A stretch of DNA of 64,000 bases from JACDHG01 sp963811585 (GCA_963811585.1 CAWERR010000008.1:124001-188000), one strand, 5' to 3'; positions 1-8,824 are shown, numbered from the stretch's first letter. Translations and numbers: made by a program. Notes: generated from the letters alone by a model not told the origin.

Positions 1-352
1 GATGCAACAGCTCGCGGCCGGTGCTCAAGTCGACCAACGACCAGAGCCGTCCACCGAGCCGCGGCAAGAACTGCGCGCGCAGGTGCTTGTTCTCCACGAC
101 GATGCAGTCCACGTCCGTCTGCACCAGGTCGCGGCTGTAGCGGTTCTGGATCAGGTAGGGATGGAGCGATCGCGGCATACCGACAGCTGCTCCGGCACGG
201 ATGTGCTCCGGAATGTCGTCGGCGAGCTCGAACGATGCCTCTAGTGTCGAGTCGAGGAGGGGGACCGGATCCTCGCCAATCGCGGCGCACGGCATCCGCA
301 GGGTCGTGACGCGCACCGTGCTGCGACCGGGCTGGCCGTTTGCCTCACTCAT
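1..352 (-). CDS. DUF5107 domain protein, N-terminal part (runs off left edge)
   Basis: Only the first 117 codons are inside the window; the gene reads leftwards from an ATG at 352. The segment LRAQFLPRLGGRLWSL near residues 92-107 is the hallmark of the DUF5107 domain, which in larger actinobacterial proteins sits ahead of TPR-like repeats; the family looks like a sugar-mutarotase-type beta sandwich but has no settled role. No signal peptide is visible. It lies 25 bases downstream of the M14 peptidase on the same strand, so the two may be co-transcribed. The family call rests on that motif alone because the rest of the protein is missing. Confidence 0.7.
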   Translation of the reverse strand, partial: MSEANGQPGRSTVRVTTLRMPCAAIGEDPVPLLDSTLEASFELADDIPEHIRAGAAVGMPRSLHPYLIQNRYSRDLVQTDVDCIVVENKHLRAQFLPRLGGRLWSLVDLSTGRELLH

Positions 353-377
353 TCAGAGCCTCGCTCCGTGCCTCGCG

Positions 378-1190
378 TCAGTAACGGCCGAGGACAGCTC
401 TCACGGTTCCTCGTGCGGCCCGACCCGTCAGGTAGTCCCACGACGGGCGGTATCCGAACTCCACCGTGATGCACGCCCCGGCGTGACGACTGTTGAACCA
501 GCCCGTCATCGTGCCGTGGCAAACGCCGCTGTGACAGAGGATCGGCTTCTTCGGCAGGTTCAGGTTCCTGGCCAGCCGGTTCATCAGGTTGCGGTTCTTC
601 GGGGCGTCGGAGTCAACGCCGTACAACGGTTGGTGGAAGGAGACGATGAAGTTCGGGTCTGTCCGGTTGAGGAATCTCCGCATTGCCCAGGTCTCCGGCT
701 CGCTGAAAGGTCGGGGTCCGGAGTTGTAGCGGCCGCCTTCAGGTTCCCAGTTGTGGCGCCAGTTCCTGTTGAGGTCGACACCGTTGGCGTTCTGTCGGCG
801 GTGCGCCGCCAGGCCGTCTGGGTTGATGGTGGGGACGACCCACAGATTGATGTGGCGGACGGGTGCGCCCCGGAGGAGTGCTCTGGCGAGTCGGGTGCCG
901 GCCGCCTCGTCGCCGTGCATGCTTCCGACCACCACGGCAGTGATGGGTGCGTCGGGGTTGCCGAGCCGGAAGGCATAGATGTCGCGGCCCCGGACGCTCT
1001 CTCCGATGACGCGCCGCTCGATAACGGCTCGGCTGCCACCTAGCTGAGCGGCCGACGCTGCCATTCCCTCGCCTTGCGTGGGGATGTCCGCAGCAACCGG
1101 ATCCGCGGAGGCCATCGTGGCGGGTGTCAGCATCAAGGCGAGAGCCACCATGGAGAGGGCTGCGCGGTCGATGCGATGTCTGAGTGGCAT
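378..1190 (-). CDS. Secreted zinc carboxypeptidase, M14 family
   Basis: A 270-residue exported peptidase. Residues 1-29 form a signal peptide (basic start, hydrophobic run, MASADP end). Zinc and catalytic residues of the M14 fold are visible: H92 and E95 in GSMHGDEAAG, the NPDG turn at 123-126, NRNW at 141-144 (substrate-carboxylate Arg), H186 in IVSFHQP and the general base E244 in TVEFG. The short length and a MpaA-like core suggest it trims peptidoglycan-derived or other small peptides outside the cell, but the substrate is inferred. A GTAGG-like ribosome site precedes the ATG at 1190. It is upstream of and on the same strand as the DUF5107 gene. Confidence 0.88.
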   Translation of the reverse strand: MPLRHRIDRAALSMVALALMLTPATMASADPVAADIPTQGEGMAASAAQLGGSRAVIERRVIGESVRGRDIYAFRLGNPDAPITAVVVGSMHGDEAAGTRLARALLRGAPVRHINLWVVPTINPDGLAAHRRQNANGVDLNRNWRHNWEPEGGRYNSGPRPFSEPETWAMRRFLNRTDPNFIVSFHQPLYGVDSDAPKNRNLMNRLARNLNLPKKPILCHSGVCHGTMTGWFNSRHAGACITVEFGYRPSWDYLTGRAARGTVRAVLGRY

Positions 1191-1371
1191 GAGACCTACT
1201 TCTCACTGGATCCGGTGAGGGGTGCTGCTTGACAGAATCACGAACGCGTCACGGCGTCCACTATCCAGCCTTGGTTTGCGCGCGCCGACATGGCTCGCCG
1301 AAGGGGGCGCTCGCGCGGTGCTCGTCGGGCCAAAGGTGCACACACGGGGTGGTCAGGCGACGATGTGAGGT

Positions 1372-2826
1372 GTGACCGGCATACGCGGATGGTTCGACAG
1401 CGTCGACGCGAAGCTCGGAGACGCCATCGAGTCGCAGACGCGCCGCCACCATGCGCGGCGGCTGAGGCGACTCGGCTGGGACACCGTGCTCAACCCGTCC
1501 GACGACGGCGGATGGTGGTCGACCCGAGCGCCGGTCCGCGACGGCAACAAGGTGGAGGTGCTCATCGACGGCGTCGTGGCCCTGCCTGCGATGGCGGACG
1601 CCATCCGGTCTGCCAAGCAATCGGTTCACATCGCCGGTTGGCACGCGACGCCGGAGTTCAAGCTCAATCGTGGCTCCGACGCGATGTCGTTGCGGGACCT
1701 GCTGGCCGAGGTGGCTGAGCGGGTGCCAGTCCGACTGCTGCTCTGGGCAGGTCCGCCCGTGCCTGTGTTCCCGCCGTCGCGGCGGGCGGTCAGACAGGCT
1801 CGCGACGAGTTCGTGCGAGACAGCCGCCTGCAGTGCGCGTTGGACTCGCGCGAACGGACCCTGCACTGTCACCACGAGAAGCTGGTCATCGTCGACGGTG
1901 ACGTCGCCTTCGTCGGGGGCGTCGACATGACGGCACTCCAGGGCGACCGGTATGACGACCTGCTCCACCCGCCGGACTCCGACCTGGGATGGCACGACGC
2001 CGCCGTGCGCCTGCGGGGCCCGGCGGTCGCCGATGTCGGCCGGCATTTCAACCAGCGCTGGGGAGAGGTGACGGGCGACAAACTGCCCGATCCGGTCGTA
2101 CCTGCTCCCGCTGGCGACACTCAGCTCCAGGTCTTGCGCACCGTGCCCGAGCGCACGTACGAGTTCGCTGCGCGAGGCGAGTTCACCATCCTCGATGCCT
2201 ATCTGAGGGCGCTGCGGTCGGCGCAGCGCTTCATCTACCTCGAGAACCAGTTCCTGTGGTCGCCTGAGGTGGTGGACGTGCTCGTCGACAAGCTGCAGCA
2301 CCCACCACACGACGACTTCAAGGTCGTGCTGTTGCTCCCCGCCAAGCCAAGCAACGGATCCGACACCACGCGCGGGCAGCTCGGGCGACTGCTCGACGCA
2401 GATGCGGACGCCGGACGGCTGCTGGCGACCACCGTCGTCGGCTACGACGACACCAAGTCAGGGCCGGTCTATGTGCACGCCAAGGTTGGCATCGTCGACG
2501 ACCGCTGGCTTACGGTCGGCTCGGCGAACCTCAACGAGCACTCGCTGTTCAACGACACCGAGGTCAACGTGCTGACGTGCGACAGCACCTTGGCGCGCGA
2601 GACGCGACTGCGCCTCTGGTCTGAGCACACCGAGCGCCCGATCGAGGAGGTGGCGGGTGAGCCGTGTGCTGTCATCGACAAGGTATGGCGCCCGGCCGCG
2701 GAGGAGCAGGCCCGCCGCACGGCGGCAGGTCTGCCCCGGACACATCGCCTGACGATGCTGGCGCACGTGTCGCGAAGAGCCGACCGGCTCCAGGGCCCGA
2801 TCCGCGGCCTGCTCGTCGACGGGTAG
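1372..2826 (+). CDS. Phospholipase D-like phosphodiesterase / cardiolipin-synthase-like protein
   Basis: 484 residues from a GTG at 1372. It has the two HxK(x4)D motifs that make one active site in the PLD superfamily: H168-K170-D175 (HHEKLVIVDG) followed by VGG, and H369-K371-D376 (HAKVGIVDDRW) followed by GSANLNEHS. Reactions in this family go through a phosphohistidine intermediate on phosphodiesters of lipids or nucleic acids. There is no N-terminal membrane anchor, unlike classical cardiolipin synthase, so a soluble or peripheral phospholipase D is as likely. It stands alone on the plus strand, with thioredoxin starting 89 bases later. Confidence 0.87.
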   Translation: MTGIRGWFDSVDAKLGDAIESQTRRHHARRLRRLGWDTVLNPSDDGGWWSTRAPVRDGNKVEVLIDGVVALPAMADAIRSAKQSVHIAGWHATPEFKLNRGSDAMSLRDLLAEVAERVPVRLLLWAGPPVPVFPPSRRAVRQARDEFVRDSRLQCALDSRERTLHCHHEKLVIVDGDVAFVGGVDMTALQGDRYDDLLHPPDSDLGWHDAAVRLRGPAVADVGRHFNQRWGEVTGDKLPDPVVPAPAGDTQLQVLRTVPERTYEFAARGEFTILDAYLRALRSAQRFIYLENQFLWSPEVVDVLVDKLQHPPHDDFKVVLLLPAKPSNGSDTTRGQLGRLLDADADAGRLLATTVVGYDDTKSGPVYVHAKVGIVDDRWLTVGSANLNEHSLFNDTEVNVLTCDSTLARETRLRLWSEHTERPIEEVAGEPCAVIDKVWRPAAEEQARRTAAGLPRTHRLTMLAHVSRRADRLQGPIRGLLVDG

Positions 2827-2915
2827 GGCGCCGGGTGCGCGGAAGCGCGAGGATGGAACACCGCGGGGTGTCGCGGCGTTGCACTGAGGACGACCAAACA
2901 ACGAAGGTAGAGGCG

Positions 2916-3284
2916 ATGACCACCCAGAACCTGACCATGGAGACATTCCAGCCCACCGTTGAGTCCGACGGCATCGTGCTGGTGGACTTCTGGGCGGCTT
3001 GGTGCGGTCCGTGCCGGCAGTTCGGGCCCATCTTCGACGCCGCGTCGGAGAAGCACACCGACGTCACCTTCACCAAGGTCGACACGGAGGCCGAGCCGGA
3101 GCTCTCCGGAGGCCTGGGAATCAGTTCGATCCCCACCTTGATGGCGTTCCGGGAAGGCATCCTTCTCTACGCTCGCCCGGGTGCCCTGCCCGCGCCCGCG
3201 CTGGAGCAACTCATCGACGCGGTCAAGAGCGCCGACATGGACGAGATTCGCAAGGAGCTCGCCAGCCAGAGCTCCGAGGGCTGA
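2916..3284 (+). CDS. trxA: Thioredoxin
   Basis: 122 residues, the normal single-domain thioredoxin length. The redox centre is W-C30-G-P-C33 and the cis-proline is P73 in SSIPTLM. It acts as a cytoplasmic protein-disulfide reductase fed by thioredoxin reductase. The ATG at 2916 was chosen over longer in-frame starts because MTTQNLTMETF matches the family start and GGTAGAGG lies just before it. The C-terminus carries a slightly long charged tail (DEIRKELASQSSEG). It is not beside a trxB gene, so it may be an accessory thioredoxin and the symbol is a family label only. Confidence 0.92.
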   Translation: MTTQNLTMETFQPTVESDGIVLVDFWAAWCGPCRQFGPIFDAASEKHTDVTFTKVDTEAEPELSGGLGISSIPTLMAFREGILLYARPGALPAPALEQLIDAVKSADMDEIRKELASQSSEG

Positions 3285-3442
3285 GCCCCCTCCCTTCAGT
3301 AGGCAGCCGTGCAGCCAGGCAGCCCTACGGTTCTGCGACCGCTGCGCGCTCCTCAGCGCAATGAGTCGGGGGACGCTATTGCGCCGTTCGGGCTGATACG
3401 CGCACACTGACTAGGCGGGCACCCTCGCGTTACGGGCGGAGG

Positions 3443-5062
3443 GTGATCGTGACTGATGAGCCAGTGGCCACTAGCGCAACCCCCGAAGCCGACTACGAAA
3501 GTCTTCATCGCGACCTCGGGGATGCAGCCGAGCAGTTCGCCGCGACGAACGAGATTCTCACCGCGCTCGGCCGCTCTGCCGCCGACCCCGACTCAGTCCT
3601 CGACACCATCGTCGACCGAGCCGCTGCGCTGTGCCGAGCAGACGCGTCACTGATCTACCTGCCAGACGGCGACGTATTCCACGTGTCTCGACGCTCGGGA
3701 GCGGCTCCTGTTGAGTTCTTCGACTACATCGAGAGCCACCCCATCGTCATCAGTCGGGACTCTCTTCTCGGCCGAGTCGTGCTCGACCGCCGCACCCAGC
3801 AGATCCCCGACGTCCTGACCGACCCCGAATACCGGCGTCAGGACATCCAACGCACGGCCGGATACCGGACTCTGATGTCTGCCCCGATGCTGCTCGACGA
3901 CGAGGTGGTCGGAGTACTCCAGGTCTGGCGTACTCACGTCGACCCGTTCGACAAACGCGCCATCGAGTTGCTCGGTGTTTTCGCAGCCCACGCCGCGATC
4001 GCCATCCGCAACGTCGAACTCGTCAGAGCGCTGGAGTCCCGCACCGCCGAGCTAGCAACGAAAGTCGAGCAGCTGGAGGCATTGAGCGAGGTCGGCGAAA
4101 CTGTCAGCTCCAGCCTGAACCTCGACGAGGTCCTCGCCACGATCGTGATGCACGCCGTGCGGATCACCGGCACGGACGGTGGGTCAATCATGGAGTACGT
4201 CGACTCCGACGGCTGTTTCTCCGTGCGCAGTGCCTACGGAAGCAGCCAGGAGATGCTGGACCGACTGAGGAGCGTCCGCATCGAACGCGAGTCCACCCTG
4301 GTCGGGAGGGCGGCCTTCGACCGGCGCCCTCTCGAGGTCCCTGACCTCAGCGTTGCCGAGCTAGACCCGCACCTCCAGATCCTGTATGACGACGGCTGGC
4401 GCTCGGTGCTCGCGGTGCCCATGCTGAGGCAGGACCGGATGGTAGGCGCACTCGTCATCCGCCGAAAGACGGCCGGCAGCTTCTCGGAGGACACCCTTGA
4501 GCTGCTGCAAACCGTTGCAAGCCAGTCGGCGTTGGCAATCCTCAACGCCCGCCTCTTCGGAGAGCTGGAAACAAAGACCGCTGAGCTGGAAATCGCGAGC
4601 CACCACAAGTCCGAGTTCCTGGCCAGCATGTCCCACGAACTTCGCACGCCCTTAAATGCGGTGATCGGCTTCTCCGAGGTGCTGCTCGATCGGATGTTCG
4701 GTGACATCAACGAGCGCCAAGAGGAGTATCTCCGCGACATCTGGAACTCCGGACGGCACCTTCTCGAGCTGCTCAACGAGATCCTCGACCTCTCCAAGGT
4801 GGAGGCCGGAAAGATGGAGCTGGAGCGGAGCACCTTCTCGGTGCGCCAGGCTCTTGAGTACGGTCTGGCGCTGGTGAGAGAGCGCGCCGCCGCGCACGCG
4901 ATCAGCCTGCACCTCCACATAGCAACCGACGTCGCCGATGTCGAGGCGGACGAACTTCGGTTCAAGCAAGTGATCTTGAACCTGCTCTCGAACGCGGTGA
5001 AGTTCACTCCAGACGGTGGCAACGTGCGGGTGGCGGCGGTTCGAGAAACCACGAGCTCGTGA
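3443..5062 (+). CDS. GAF-GAF sensor histidine kinase, N-terminal part (frame breaks inside ATPase domain)
   Basis: Cytosolic sensor kinase with no membrane segments. Two GAF domains (about residues 50-195 and 225-375) precede a HisKA dimerisation domain whose phospho-acceptor is H398 in SHELRTPLNAVIGFSE. The frame then enters the HATPase domain (N-box LNLLSNAVKFTPDGG, about 512-526) and stops at 5062 before the ATP lid. The missing G-boxes follow in another frame from 5059. The stop overlaps a GTG as GTGA, which could look like coupled genes, but cutting an ATPase domain between N- and G1-boxes makes a one-base deletion near 5040-5055 more likely. First gene of an operon with two receivers, a cyclase and an ATP-grasp ligase. 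Confidence 0.85.
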   Translation: MIVTDEPVATSATPEADYESLHRDLGDAAEQFAATNEILTALGRSAADPDSVLDTIVDRAAALCRADASLIYLPDGDVFHVSRRSGAAPVEFFDYIESHPIVISRDSLLGRVVLDRRTQQIPDVLTDPEYRRQDIQRTAGYRTLMSAPMLLDDEVVGVLQVWRTHVDPFDKRAIELLGVFAAHAAIAIRNVELVRALESRTAELATKVEQLEALSEVGETVSSSLNLDEVLATIVMHAVRITGTDGGSIMEYVDSDGCFSVRSAYGSSQEMLDRLRSVRIERESTLVGRAAFDRRPLEVPDLSVAELDPHLQILYDDGWRSVLAVPMLRQDRMVGALVIRRKTAGSFSEDTLELLQTVASQSALAILNARLFGELETKTAELEIASHHKSEFLASMSHELRTPLNAVIGFSEVLLDRMFGDINERQEEYLRDIWNSGRHLLELLNEILDLSKVEAGKMELERSTFSVRQALEYGLALVRERAAAHAISLHLHIATDVADVEADELRFKQVILNLLSNAVKFTPDGGNVRVAAVRETTSS

Positions 5063-5724
5063 TCACGGTCACCGACGACGGGATCGGTGTCCCGCCAGAG
5101 GATCGGGAGCGCATATTCGAGTCGTTCCAGCAGGGCGCGCGCGGCGCCCCCAAGGAGGAAGGAACGGGCCTCGGGCTGACCCTGTCCCGACGGATTGTTG
5201 AGCTCTTCGAAGGACGCATGTGGTTGGACAGCGAGGAGGGTGTGGGGAGCACGTTCGGGTTCGCCATCCCGTTCCGGCCCGGTCGGAATCTGAGTGGCCG
5301 ACTCGATGCGCTGGCGAAGAGCGACCAACCCACCGTCGTGCTCGTCGACGACGACAGGGCGTCGCTCGACCTGTTGACGGCATACGTCGAAGGGCTCCCA
5401 ATCGACATCGTGACCGGGACCGATGGCACCGAGGGGTTGGAGCTGGTTAACCGTCACGCGCCGGCGGCCGTGATCCTGGACATCCGACTGCCAGGCCTGG
5501 ACGGATGGCAGGTGTTAGCGGCGTTGAAGGCTGATCCGAAGACCGCGGATATCCCCGTTGTTGTCGTCTCGATCGTCGATGAGCGGTCCCGGGGCCTCGC
5601 GCTCGGTGCCGCGGAATATCTCATCAAGCCGGTGAGCCGCGAAACCTTCGTTGCCGCTCTCGAAGGCATCGACGCTCTGCGCTTGGGTGCGTCGAGCGTG
5701 CGGTCCGCAGAGGGGGTCTCATGA
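5059..5724 (+). CDS. Histidine kinase C-terminal part: ATPase G-boxes plus receiver domain
   Basis: This frame completes the kinase at 3443-5062. It opens with the G1 box (VTDDGIGVPPEDRERIF) and the G2 box (GTGLGLTLSRRIVE), then has a full receiver domain (about residues 90-210) with acidic DDD pocket, phospho-acceptor Asp in ILDIRLPGLDG and the conserved Lys in LIKPVS. The intact protein would be a hybrid kinase of about 760 residues, so phosphoryl transfer would run from H398 to this Asp and on to the separate receivers downstream. Its TGA overlaps the next ATG (ATGA at 5721). As a separate polypeptide from the GTG at 5059 it would lack the N-box. Confidence 0.8.
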   Translation: MITVTDDGIGVPPEDRERIFESFQQGARGAPKEEGTGLGLTLSRRIVELFEGRMWLDSEEGVGSTFGFAIPFRPGRNLSGRLDALAKSDQPTVVLVDDDRASLDLLTAYVEGLPIDIVTGTDGTEGLELVNRHAPAAVILDIRLPGLDGWQVLAALKADPKTADIPVVVVSIVDERSRGLALGAAEYLIKPVSRETFVAALEGIDALRLGASSVRSAEGVS

Positions 5725-6107
5725 GTCGTCAGAGGATCCTGGTGGTCGAGGACAACGCGTTGAACATGAAACTGGTCCGCGACGTCTTGAGTCATGCGGG
5801 CTACGAGATCATCGAGGCCGGCTCCGGCGAGGAAGGGGTCGAACTCGCCTCGGTGTATGCGCCCGACTTGGTGCTGATGGATCTCCAGCTGCCGGGTATT
5901 GACGGCACTGAAGCGCTACACCGGCTTCGGCAGAATTCGCCTACCAAGAGTGTGCCCGTCGTCGCCGTTACCGCGTTCGCGATGAACGAGGACAGAGAGC
6001 GCGCGGCGGCGGCTGGGTTCGATGGTTACCTGGAGAAGCCGATAAGCGTCTCTGCTCTCCCCGGTCAAGTGGAGGCGTTTCTCGCAGGTGGCGGTCGAGA
6101 TGCCTGA
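5721..6107 (+). CDS. Single-domain response regulator (CheY/DivK-like)
   Basis: 128 residues that are all receiver domain: acidic pair E10-D11, phospho-acceptor D54 (LMDLQLPGIDG), Thr/Ser switch in VAVTAFAM and Lys in YLEKPIS. There is no output domain, so it should work as a phosphorelay shuttle or by binding a partner. It overlaps the kinase end by ATGA and the next gene by 8 bases, so translation is coupled. The kinase before it and the receiver-cyclase after it are the obvious partners; this is inferred from position. Confidence 0.92.
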   Translation: MSRQRILVVEDNALNMKLVRDVLSHAGYEIIEAGSGEEGVELASVYAPDLVLMDLQLPGIDGTEALHRLRQNSPTKSVPVVAVTAFAMNEDRERAAAAGFDGYLEKPISVSALPGQVEAFLAGGGRDA

Positions 6108-7224
6108 CGCCACGATTCTGGCCGTCGACGACCGACCGGAGAACCTCCGCCTGCTTGACGCGGTCCTAAGCCCGCGGGGATACCGGATGCTGACGGCCGC
6201 GTCAGGGGAGGAGGCGCTCCGTGTCCTACGGGACGAGACCGTCGACCTGGTGTTGCTCGACATCCTGATGCCCGGCATGGACGGCTACGAGGTGTGTCGG
6301 CGGATCCGGGCCGACCGTCATACCGCGTTTCTGCCGGTCGTCATGATTACGGCTAGTGGCGAGGAGCAGAAGCTCCGCGCGCTGGAATGCGGAGCCGATG
6401 ACTTCGTGACAAAGCCGTTCGAGCAGAGCGAACTCCTTGCGCGGGTGGCGTCGCTGGCACGCGTGAAGCACTACCAGGACAAGATCCGGCGGCAGTCCGA
6501 CGAACTCGCGACGTGGAATCGCGAGCTCGAGGATCGGGTCCGGGACCAGGTGGCCGAGCTGCAGCGAGTCAACCGGCTGCGCAGGTTCTTGTCTCCTCAA
6601 CTGGCCGATCTGGTGGTGGATTCAGGCGACGAGTCGTTCCTGAACAGCCATCGTCGCGAGATCGTCGTGGTCTTCTGCGACCTTCGCAACTTCACTCCGT
6701 TCGCCGAGTCCAGCGAGCCAGAAGAAGTCATGGGCGTGCTCGCCGAGTACCACGAAGCGTTGGGTCACCTGATCCATGCCTTTGAAGGCACGCTCGAGCG
6801 GTTCACCGGCGACGGGTTGATGGTGTTCTTCAACGACCCGATGCCCTGTCAGAACGCACCGGAGCAAGCGCTCAGGATGGCGGTGGCCATGCGTGAGCGC
6901 ACTCGGGAGCTGGCCGCCTCCTGGTACAAGAGGGGTCATGACCTTGCTCTCGGAATCGGTGTCGCCCAGGGGTATGCCACCCTCGGCCGCATCGGGTTCG
7001 AGGGTCGCTTCGACTACGCCGCGATAGGGAGCGTGACCAACTTGTCGGCACGCCTGTGCTCAGAGGCGGGTCCCTGGCAGGTGCTCGCGTCTCAGCGCGT
7101 GGTGTCTGCGGTGGAGGACATCGTTGAGGCGGAAACGGTCGGCGAGCTGGAGCTCAGAGGGTTCAGCCGCCCCGTCCGTGCCTTCGACGTGAAGGCGTTC
7201 AACACGATGACGGTCGCGACATGA
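6100..7224 (+). CDS. Response regulator with class III adenylate/guanylate cyclase output
   Basis: 374 residues. An N-terminal receiver (1-120, phospho-acceptor D54 in LLDILMPGMDG, Lys in VTKPFE) is joined by a long charged coiled coil (about 125-165) to a class III nucleotide cyclase domain (about 185-370). Metal-binding aspartates are D194 (VFCDLRNFTPF) and D238 (FTGDGLMVFF); NLSARL supplies the transition-state Asn and Arg. It should make cAMP (or cGMP) when the receiver is phosphorylated. The ATG at 6100 was preferred to a GTG at 6088 because MPDATILAVDD is the typical receiver start. The stop overlaps the ligase ATG (ATGA at 7221). Confidence 0.92.
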   Translation: MPDATILAVDDRPENLRLLDAVLSPRGYRMLTAASGEEALRVLRDETVDLVLLDILMPGMDGYEVCRRIRADRHTAFLPVVMITASGEEQKLRALECGADDFVTKPFEQSELLARVASLARVKHYQDKIRRQSDELATWNRELEDRVRDQVAELQRVNRLRRFLSPQLADLVVDSGDESFLNSHRREIVVVFCDLRNFTPFAESSEPEEVMGVLAEYHEALGHLIHAFEGTLERFTGDGLMVFFNDPMPCQNAPEQALRMAVAMRERTRELAASWYKRGHDLALGIGVAQGYATLGRIGFEGRFDYAAIGSVTNLSARLCSEAGPWQVLASQRVVSAVEDIVEAETVGELELRGFSRPVRAFDVKAFNTMTVAT

Positions 7225-8807
7225 GCGGATCAAGGCTGGAGCCAGAGACCGACGTACCGACGATGCTTTCGGCACTCGACGAAGCGCAGCGGTATGCGCT
7301 CTTCGACCGAGTGCAGCAGCGGATGCCGTCGGTCTGGGAGTCTTGGAGCCAAAACCTTGAGGATGAGTCTGTCGTCGTGGTCCCGTCGGTGAGTCTGGAC
7401 AAGGTGGTGTCATCGAGCGGCGGCCTGACTCAGGCAATGGAGGAGCGGTTCCTGTTCCTGCTTCTCCTGTTGCGGCAGCCGCGGTTGCGGATGGTCTATG
7501 TGACGTCCATGCCGATCGCGGAGTCAATCGTCGAGTACTACCTCGCCCAGCTACCTGGCGTGATCCCGAGCCACGCCCGAGCCAGACTCTCCCTCGTCAA
7601 CGCCCATGACTCCTCTCCGCGGTCGCTCAGCGAGAAGCTCCTCGAACGTCCACGCGTGCTGCACCGGATCCGTGAGCTCATCCCCAATCCGCATCACTCA
7701 CACCTCATCCCCTACAACACCACCGAGCTCGAACGTGACATCGCGATCATCCTCGGGATCCCGATGTACGGCGCTGACCCACGGCTTGCCGACCTTGGCA
7801 GCAAGACCGGATGCCGTCGGGTGTTCGAAGAAGTCCAAGTGCCCTTCCCCAGGGGCGTTGAGGACCTGCGCACGCCAGATGAGATCGCCGACGCGATCAT
7901 GCAGATCCGGCAGGCACATCCATCGGTTGCCGAGGTCATCGTCAAGCTCAACGAGGGTGTCTCAGGCGAGGGCAACGCACTCGTCGATCTCCGCGACGTC
8001 CCCGCGGCCGGTGACGGTGACGAGCGAGACGTGGTGCGTGCGCGGATAGCTGCGATGCAGCTCGAATCAAACGAAGTCGCGCTGGCTGACTACATGGCCA
8101 AGTTCGCCGAACGCGGCGGGATCGTCGAGGAGCGTATCTCGGGGGAGGAGCTGAGGAGCCCCAGCGTGCAGCTCAGAGTCTTGCCCGACGGCATCGTCGA
8201 GCTGCTCTCGACTCACGACCAGCTGCTCGGCGGGACCAGCGGCCAGTCCTATTTGGGCTGTGTCTTCCCCGCGGATCAGGCGTACTCGCGAGAGATCAGC
8301 CGGCACGCCATGGCCGTGGGGAGGCGGCTGGCGGAGCTCGGTGTGTTTGGCCGATTCGCCGTGGACTTCGTGGTGGTGCGGGACTCCGAGGGCGGTTGGT
8401 CGTCATACGCGATCGAGATCAACCTGCGCAAGGGCGGCACCACACATCCATTTCTCACTCTGCAGTTCCTCACGGACGGTGCATATGACGGCGAGAGTGG
8501 ACGGTTCGTCACGGCGGCCGGGGCGCGCAAGCATCTGGTGGCAACTGACCACCTCGAGTCCGCAGCCCTGAAGGCGCTGTCGATCGAGGACCTGTTCGAT
8601 GTCGTGGCAAGGCACGGGCTCCACTTCAACCAGTCGCTCCAGACCGGCATCGTCTTCCACATGATCAGCTGTCTCACCGAGGTGGGCCGCGTCGGTCTGA
8701 CGGCAGTCGGCGACACCGCGGACGAGGCGTGGAATGCCTACCGACAAGCCGAGAAGATCCTGCTTGCGGAGGCCCAGGACGCGCTGGCCGAGGTCGAGCT
8801 CCCCTAA
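7221..8807 (+). CDS. ATP-grasp peptide ligase, PGM1-like
   Basis: 528 residues, resembling the PGM1 ATP-grasp ligase of pheganomycin biosynthesis, which joins a peptide to a carboxylate through an acyl-phosphate. A Rossmann-like N-terminal half (to about residue 190) is followed by an ATP-grasp core; E399 and N401 in EINLRKGGTTHPF are the expected Mg-ATP ligands, and VIVKLNEGVSGEGN supplies the ATP-binding Lys strand. No precursor peptide, protease or exporter gene is adjacent. Instead it is the last gene of a kinase-receiver-cyclase operon, overlapping the cyclase by 4 bases, so its activity or product is probably tied to that signalling unit. The substrate is unknown. Confidence 0.8.
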   Translation: MSGSRLEPETDVPTMLSALDEAQRYALFDRVQQRMPSVWESWSQNLEDESVVVVPSVSLDKVVSSSGGLTQAMEERFLFLLLLLRQPRLRMVYVTSMPIAESIVEYYLAQLPGVIPSHARARLSLVNAHDSSPRSLSEKLLERPRVLHRIRELIPNPHHSHLIPYNTTELERDIAIILGIPMYGADPRLADLGSKTGCRRVFEEVQVPFPRGVEDLRTPDEIADAIMQIRQAHPSVAEVIVKLNEGVSGEGNALVDLRDVPAAGDGDERDVVRARIAAMQLESNEVALADYMAKFAERGGIVEERISGEELRSPSVQLRVLPDGIVELLSTHDQLLGGTSGQSYLGCVFPADQAYSREISRHAMAVGRRLAELGVFGRFAVDFVVVRDSEGGWSSYAIEINLRKGGTTHPFLTLQFLTDGAYDGESGRFVTAAGARKHLVATDHLESAALKALSIEDLFDVVARHGLHFNQSLQTGIVFHMISCLTEVGRVGLTAVGDTADEAWNAYRQAEKILLAEAQDALAEVELP

Positions 8808-8824
8808 CGGCCAGCAGTTAGGGG
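8801..8824. terminator. Bidirectional hairpin holding both convergent stop codons
   Basis: CCCCTAAC at 8801-8808 and GTTAGGGG at 8817-8824 form a perfect 8-bp stem with an 8-base loop. The TAA of the ligase (8805-8807) is in the left arm and the TAA of the convergent malQ gene (8818-8820, minus strand) is in the right arm. The hairpin is symmetrical, so it can terminate both transcripts; a short TTGTT follows on the plus strand. Confidence 0.7.

Noticed and set aside
1..1043. Plus-strand frames at the left end (2-244 and 201-1043)
   Set aside because: They are antisense to the DUF5107 and M14 genes, which show clear family motifs on the minus strand.
2664..2915. Longer start for thioredoxin inside the phospholipase D gene
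   Set aside because: Low-complexity sequence; the ATG at 2916 has a ribosome site and the family N-terminus.
4234..5457. 407-codon open frame antisense to the sensor kinase
   Set aside because: Serine/arginine-rich translation with no motif; third-position GC bias of the kinase explains the open antisense frame.
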